Assembly (NCBI GenBank): GCA_038868115.1
Contig: JAWBXA010000019.1
Span: forward strand, 1-19,478
Origin: JAGTQI01 sp038868115
GTDB lineage: Archaea; Thermoproteota; Bathyarchaeia; Bathyarchaeales; Bathycorpusculaceae
DNA: 19,478 bases
Reading direction: 5' to 3'
Positions 15,674-19,478 of the stretch are shown here, in pieces. Numbering within the stretch: position 1 is the stretch's first letter; the number at the start of each line of letters is the position of its first letter. The notes under the pieces are model-generated. The model ran no database searches. It saw only the letters and a program-made list of their open reading frames with translations, and was not told where the DNA came from. The translations under genes and the position numbers were made by a program.

Positions 15674-17278
15674 TTATGCTGGTGGTATTTCTCTGAAGGC
15701 TTCAGCTATATCTATGCCCATTGTTTTCTTGCGGTGCCACCTCACCACATACCATCCAACGAGACCTATTATGGCAATTATTGATAAACCTATCCAAGAT
15801 GGTGGGTGGTATTCTCCGAGCTCAGGATGGGCTAAGAATAAGTAGGTTGTAGTGAAGATTGCAACTAGGTATATGACCCCTGTGATAAGCATTACCGGTA
15901 TACGACCTATGCGCCAATTTACTGGTGAGGCTTCCCAGATGTGTCTTGCCTTCTTCAAGTAGGGCAACAATAAACAGCATAAGGCCACAGCTAAAAATGA
16001 GGTGCAGTTTTCCCAAACTATCACGTAAAGCGCTGCAAGTATGCCCGGGAGCAGCAAATAGCCTATCATACATAGTTCTGCGATGATCCAGAAGGTTATT
16101 ATGGCTTTGTGGGGTGTTCTCCATCTTGGGTGGATGTCGCCTAGCCAGCTGGGCACAACTCTGTCCATTGCCCAAGCTACCAAAGCCCTTGGAGTTATTG
16201 CTGCAGATTGAAGAACCCATGCGAAGCATACTGGTAGATAATTTAATCCTATTAAAAACTTGAGAACTGAATTGTCTGTGGCCATTGCTGCAAAGAGAAC
16301 ATAGCTTGCTTCGCTAATTGGTAGATAATTTTGCCATTCAGGTGTTTCCATAGCGTATGATGCCGCCGCCATCCACTCGCGGCCAATAACAGAATCTATC
16401 ACAGCAGAGCCTATTAGGAAGCTACCTACATAAAATGTTATACCAAGGAGATATCCTGCGAGCATGTTTCTTCTCACTTCCTTAACCTCTCCTGCCACCC
16501 ACGCTGGCCCCGCCATATAGGCAAATGTCCACCAGATGGCTGGAATTAACACTAGCGTTTGACGAAATGTTATTGGCCCAATAATAGAGTATCCATACGC
16601 CTCTGTGGCATAGTTATTAGCAAATTCTATCATGTTTTCGTACCTGAGCGGAGAGCCACATCCAATCGCTATCGCATTGAACGTTCGTGCGAATCCCTCA
16701 CGACCAACTGAAGCAAGAACTCCTAGCGCAGCAACCATGCTGATAGTTGCTAAGATAAAACAGACATCCATAGCTTTGTAAACCCATTTAGCTCGGAAGA
16801 GACCGATAACCATGCAAATCGCCATTACGATTGAAGATATAGCAAATGAAACCTCCGGCCTCCATAAAATTTCAGTAAACTCCGGGTGCCCCATTGCCTC
16901 AAGAAGTGTTGGTAAGGCATATTCTGGAACCCATGCAGCAAGCATATAATACCATCCGAGCATACCAACAACAGAGCCAACTGAAAAAGCGAAGCCTACA
17001 GCTGGATGTATGATCCTAGAAGTATATACATAATCCCCACCGCTCCTAGGCATTGTTGAGGCCATAAAGGCCCAACAAAGGCCGCCACCTAAAAGGAAGA
17101 CAGCGGTAATCAATATCCCAATATACCAATCCCCTCTTGGCGCCGTCCACGAACCCCATGTCGTCAAATAGTATAACCCCATCGTTGGGCCGCCCCACAT
17201 AACGAAAAGGGATAGCACGTCTAAAAGACCGGCTTCCCTGACAAGACCTGTTGCTTTCCGAAGAAAAACTTCCGCCAT
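15674..17278 (-). CDS. APC-superfamily amino acid/amine permease
   Basis: A 534-residue membrane protein with about 12-14 hydrophobic segments. The first segments contain the APC signature STMPRSGGDYVYTSRIIHPA (about residues 73-92), where PRSGG-x-Y-x-Y is typical of the family. Later, MDRVVPSW-x3-IHPRWRTP marks the cytoplasmic loop after TM8. APC permeases take up amino acids, amines and related organic cations by proton or sodium symport. Substrate is unknown; an amine or betaine would suit the methyltransferase cluster. ATG 17278 has GGTGA 7 nt upstream. It is divergent from the M24 hydrolase gene and has a degraded paralogue at 13761-14413. Stop is TAA. Confidence 0.85.
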   Translation of the reverse strand: MAEVFLRKATGLVREAGLLDVLSLFVMWGGPTMGLYYLTTWGSWTAPRGDWYIGILITAVFLLGGGLCWAFMASTMPRSGGDYVYTSRIIHPAVGFAFSVGSVVGMLGWYYMLAAWVPEYALPTLLEAMGHPEFTEILWRPEVSFAISSIVMAICMVIGLFRAKWVYKAMDVCFILATISMVAALGVLASVGREGFARTFNAIAIGCGSPLRYENMIEFANNYATEAYGYSIIGPITFRQTLVLIPAIWWTFAYMAGPAWVAGEVKEVRRNMLAGYLLGITFYVGSFLIGSAVIDSVIGREWMAAASYAMETPEWQNYLPISEASYVLFAAMATDNSVLKFLIGLNYLPVCFAWVLQSAAITPRALVAWAMDRVVPSWLGDIHPRWRTPHKAIITFWIIAELCMIGYLLLPGILAALYVIVWENCTSFLAVALCCLLLPYLKKARHIWEASPVNWRIGRIPVMLITGVIYLVAIFTTTYLFLAHPELGEYHPPSWIGLSIIAIIGLVGWYVVRWHRKKTMGIDIAEAFREIPPA

Positions 17279-17642
17279 TTTTATTTCACCACGACCTTTT
17301 TGTTTTCAGCGAACTCGCTTAAAAATTTTTTCACCTTTTTACCAAGAAGCCTTTTTAGATATTATATTCTATTCAGGTGCATAATACGCCTGCGCGCAGC
17401 AGACATTTTCCATATCTATCAGCTTTCAGCTATCGAGTTCTTATCGCTTTTAAGCAAACCGGCTGAGGCTTTAAAAATATTAATAATTGTTTTGTTGTGT
17501 ATTGCGGCTTTTATGCGGTAATTTAATAAACCTCTTTTTAATTTTAAATTTATACTAGTGCATTAGATTGGAAGCTAAATTCACTGGTTCTTGTAGCAGA
17601 TTTATTTTAGGCAGCTTTCAAGCTATTTATGTTGGAGGTTAA
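17279..17642. promoter_or_regulatory. Divergent promoter region between permease and M24 hydrolase
   Basis: 364 bp without a credible gene; a 73-codon frame inside it has no ribosome site and no recognisable content. The permease side has TTTTTAAG on the minus strand at 17318-17325, abutting the palindrome AGCGA-AC-TCGCT (17308-17319). The hydrolase side has TTTAAATT near 17543-17550, a leader of about 70 nt, and GGAGGT at 17634-17639. Confidence 0.45.
17308..17319. promoter_or_regulatory. Putative operator palindrome downstream of the permease TATA box
   Basis: AGCGA-AC-TCGCT is a perfect 5-bp-arm palindrome lying between the putative TATA element (17318-17325, minus strand) and the expected transcription start near 17296. 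That position is typical of archaeal repressor sites that block polymerase recruitment. Confidence 0.4.
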
Positions 17643-18899
17643 ATGGATTTGGGCAAAACAAGTGCTAAAGAAGCTATACTTAAGTATAGCTCACCACCAA
17701 AAGAGATACCGTTTTCTAAAAGTGAATATAGAGATCGTCTAAATAAAGTTAGAAAGCTTATGGCTCAAGAGAAAATTGATTTACTATTTTTATCTGCGCC
17801 TGAAAGCCTTTTTTACATAAGCGGATATCAGGCGGAATGGTATCAGGCACAAAGCCCTAAAATTTGGTTGCCTGCGAGTGGGGCTGCTATTCACGTTGAC
17901 CATGACAAGTTTATACTTTTTGACACAGAAGAAGAGCAGGTTCTTTGCAGATACACAACGGTTTCCACAGACACCAGAATATTCGGACCTACAACAGACA
18001 CTAGTGAAATGCCCTCTTGGATTGTTCAGGAACTAAAAAAGGAAGGATGGCTTACAGGCACTGTTGGCCTTGAAATGCGGAGCTATAGACCCAATCGTGT
18101 GGTCAGTGAGATGTTTCAAAGACTTTTTGAAAAAGAAGGATGCAACGTGGTTGATGGAACAGATATTGTTAGGGAAGTTCGCTCTGTTAAGTCTCCGCAA
18201 GAAATAGCATACATAGAAAGAGCTGCGGAAATCGCAGAAATAGGCATTAAAACAGCTATGGAAGTATTGAAACCAGGAATGACTGAGCTTGAGGTTTACG
18301 GTGAAATAGTTAACGCCATGGCAAAAGCAGGTGGCGAAAACCCAGCACTACCAGTTTTGGTTACTTCAGGACCTAAATGTGCTTGCCTACATGCCCTTGC
18401 AAGCCGGAAGAAAATCAAGAAAGGTGAGCTTGTTAACGTCGATGTTTGCGGCGTTTATAATCGCTACCATGCTGATATCGCCCGCACTTTTTCTATAGGA
18501 AAACCAGACCCGGATGTAGCGAACATTGTGGAATTGTCTGCTAAAGCCTTTGATTTAGTACGTGAACTAATTAGACCAAACTTGCCTGTTAAAGAATTTA
18601 ATGATCAGATGAGGGCATATTATCGAAAGGTTGGCATACTCCATGATAAGTGGTGGGTCGGAGGCTACGAACTTGGAATAGCATTTCCGCCTGACTGGGT
18701 AGGTCAATTCGTTTATGACATTGATCTTGACGCTGGTGACAAAAGATTTGTTCCAGGAACTGTGGTAAACTACGAAAGCAATTTCTATCTTCCCCATAAA
18801 GCTGGAGTATCTTACCAGATTAACACGTTGGTTTTCACTGAAAAGCAGGCAAAAATTTTGGGTAAAATACCTAACGACTTAATTGTGATTGAAGGATAG
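17643..18899 (+). CDS. M24/creatinase-fold hydrolase with altered metal site
   Basis: A 418-residue two-domain pita-bread protein: creatinase-type N-terminal domain (about 20-165) and M24 catalytic domain (about 185-410). It keeps H250, D267 and D278 (11 apart, as in prolidase) and E378. The fourth-position His of metallopeptidases is Tyr (Y342, in GGYELGI), and the last Glu is Gln (Q392, 14 after E378, matching prolidase spacing). GY-x-LGI-x3-PP-x-W resembles creatinase- and ectoine-hydrolase-like M24 proteins rather than aminopeptidase P. Creatinase itself is metal-independent, so a C-N-cleaving role on a small methylated nitrogen compound is plausible but unproven. GGAGGT is 3 nt from ATG. 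Stop is TAG; divergent from the permease. Confidence 0.8.
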   Translation: MDLGKTSAKEAILKYSSPPKEIPFSKSEYRDRLNKVRKLMAQEKIDLLFLSAPESLFYISGYQAEWYQAQSPKIWLPASGAAIHVDHDKFILFDTEEEQVLCRYTTVSTDTRIFGPTTDTSEMPSWIVQELKKEGWLTGTVGLEMRSYRPNRVVSEMFQRLFEKEGCNVVDGTDIVREVRSVKSPQEIAYIERAAEIAEIGIKTAMEVLKPGMTELEVYGEIVNAMAKAGGENPALPVLVTSGPKCACLHALASRKKIKKGELVNVDVCGVYNRYHADIARTFSIGKPDPDVANIVELSAKAFDLVRELIRPNLPVKEFNDQMRAYYRKVGILHDKWWVGGYELGIAFPPDWVGQFVYDIDLDAGDKRFVPGTVVNYESNFYLPHKAGVSYQINTLVFTEKQAKILGKIPNDLIVIEG

Positions 18900-18920
18900 C
18901 TTCTAAGTGATCAAATAACT

Positions 18921-19478
18921 TCATAATTCAACTTTGCATCGTTTCAAAAGTTGGAAAAATATTTTATACAATTTTTGGGTGCACTCTAAAATGGCTCCTT
19001 CAAGTTCCGATATTTTGCTATCCACATAATCTTTAAATGTTTCGTATTTTTTTTCTAGGGAAGATAATTCTTCGGAATAGTCATATACGCCTTCTTGCAA
19101 CTGTTTCTTTAAAGAAGAAACTTCAACCATTATATTTGGGTAGAGGGCAGGATAACGGGAAAAATTCATCATAAAGCCAAAGACTTTGTTGTAGACGTTA
19201 AGATTAACATTTAATCCCCACTTCATTGTGGGAAGACTTTGTAACATTTTTAAGGCTGCTTTCAAATCACTTGATTTCAGGAACTTTATGGCTCTATTAA
19301 GAATCTTTAATATGTTAATATGCTGCTCAATAACCCATGTGGCCTCCTTGTTTGCTTCTCCACCTGTGCCTATCATATTCTTGTTTAATAAACGGCATAT
19401 TTCCATTTGAGATTTGTTGATGAATTCAATATTCCTATGCGACAGCTTTTCAATAGAACCTCTTTCGCGCAGTAAATT
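18921..19478 (-). CDS. Coiled-coil protein of unknown function (5' end outside window)
   Basis: The minus-strand frame is open from the window's right edge to a stop ending at 18921, at least 185 codons. A Met at 19406 would give 161 residues, but it has no ribosome site and the reading frame continues without interruption upstream. I therefore treat the gene as partial. The visible part is soluble and helical, with a heptad-like, Lys/Glu/Leu-rich stretch near the C-terminus (SSLKKQLQEG and SSLEKKYETFKDYVDSKISE) and a final Cys-containing segment. I do not recognise the family. It converges on the M24 gene with a 21-bp gap. Confidence 0.6.
   Translation of the reverse strand, partial: NLLRERGSIEKLSHRNIEFINKSQMEICRLLNKNMIGTGGEANKEATWVIEQHINILKILNRAIKFLKSSDLKAALKMLQSLPTMKWGLNVNLNVYNKVFGFMMNFSRYPALYPNIMVEVSSLKKQLQEGVYDYSEELSSLEKKYETFKDYVDSKISELEGAILECTQKLYKIFFQLLKRCKVEL

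Noticed and set aside
17300..17521. Small 73-codon frame between the permease and the M24 gene
   Set aside because: No ribosome site, no recognisable family, and it overlaps the putative permease promoter; it looks like chance coding in AT-rich DNA.
1..19478. CRISPR arrays, insertion sequences, rRNA or tRNA genes
   Set aside because: I saw no regularly spaced repeats, transposase motifs, terminal repeats, T-loop/anticodon arrangements or rRNA signatures on either strand.

Overview
The window is AT-rich archaeal DNA. It opens with the 3' end of mch (methenyltetrahydromethanopterin cyclohydrolase), and its genes carry GAGGTGA-type ribosome binding sites and TTTAAA/TTTATA boxes at archaeal promoter distances. 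The gene mix suggests an uncultured anaerobic lineage such as Bathyarchaeia or a relative: H4MPT C1 chemistry plus pyrrolysine-free MttB-family methyltransferases and a ferredoxin-type corrinoid activator. That placement is inference; no rRNA or tRNA is present to anchor it. TAG is the most frequent stop codon among the genes here, so TAG is very probably not read as pyrrolysine.

Layout. 1-2924 (+): mch 3' end, a DUF2284 iron-sulfur/metal-binding protein, and a one-chain MoxR AAA+ ATPase fused to a VWA domain (chelatase-like). 3171-7492 (-): mttB1 and its overlapping corrinoid protein mttC, followed downstream by an ECF-type vitamin transporter S component and a FolC-like Mur ligase. 7633-9591 (+): a RACo-type reductive activator of corrinoid proteins, divergent from mttB1. 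9622-11040 (-) and 11203-12678 (+): two more MttB paralogues, divergent from each other across a 162-bp regulatory gap. 12699-13637 (-): metallophosphoesterase. 13761-14413 (+): decayed C-terminal remnant of an APC permease. 14734-15540 (-): nucleotidyltransferase-like protein. 15674-17278 (-): intact APC permease. 17643-18899 (+): creatinase/M24-fold hydrolase, divergent from the permease. 18921-19478 (-): coiled-coil protein running off the window.

How the genes may work together. The core (mttB x3, mttC, RACo) looks like a methylotrophic module for quaternary or tertiary amines. MttB1 would move a methyl group from an amine such as a betaine to Co(I) of MttC, and RACo would re-reduce MttC when it oxidises to Co(II). 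The permease (with a dying paralogue) may import the amine, and the M24 hydrolase may process it or its demethylated product. Methyl groups could then enter the H4MPT pathway, of which Mch is a part, but no corrinoid-to-pterin methyltransferase lies in this window. The most interesting features are the complementary motif losses in MttB2 and MttB3, the M24 protein that lacks two of five metal ligands, and folC beside mch.
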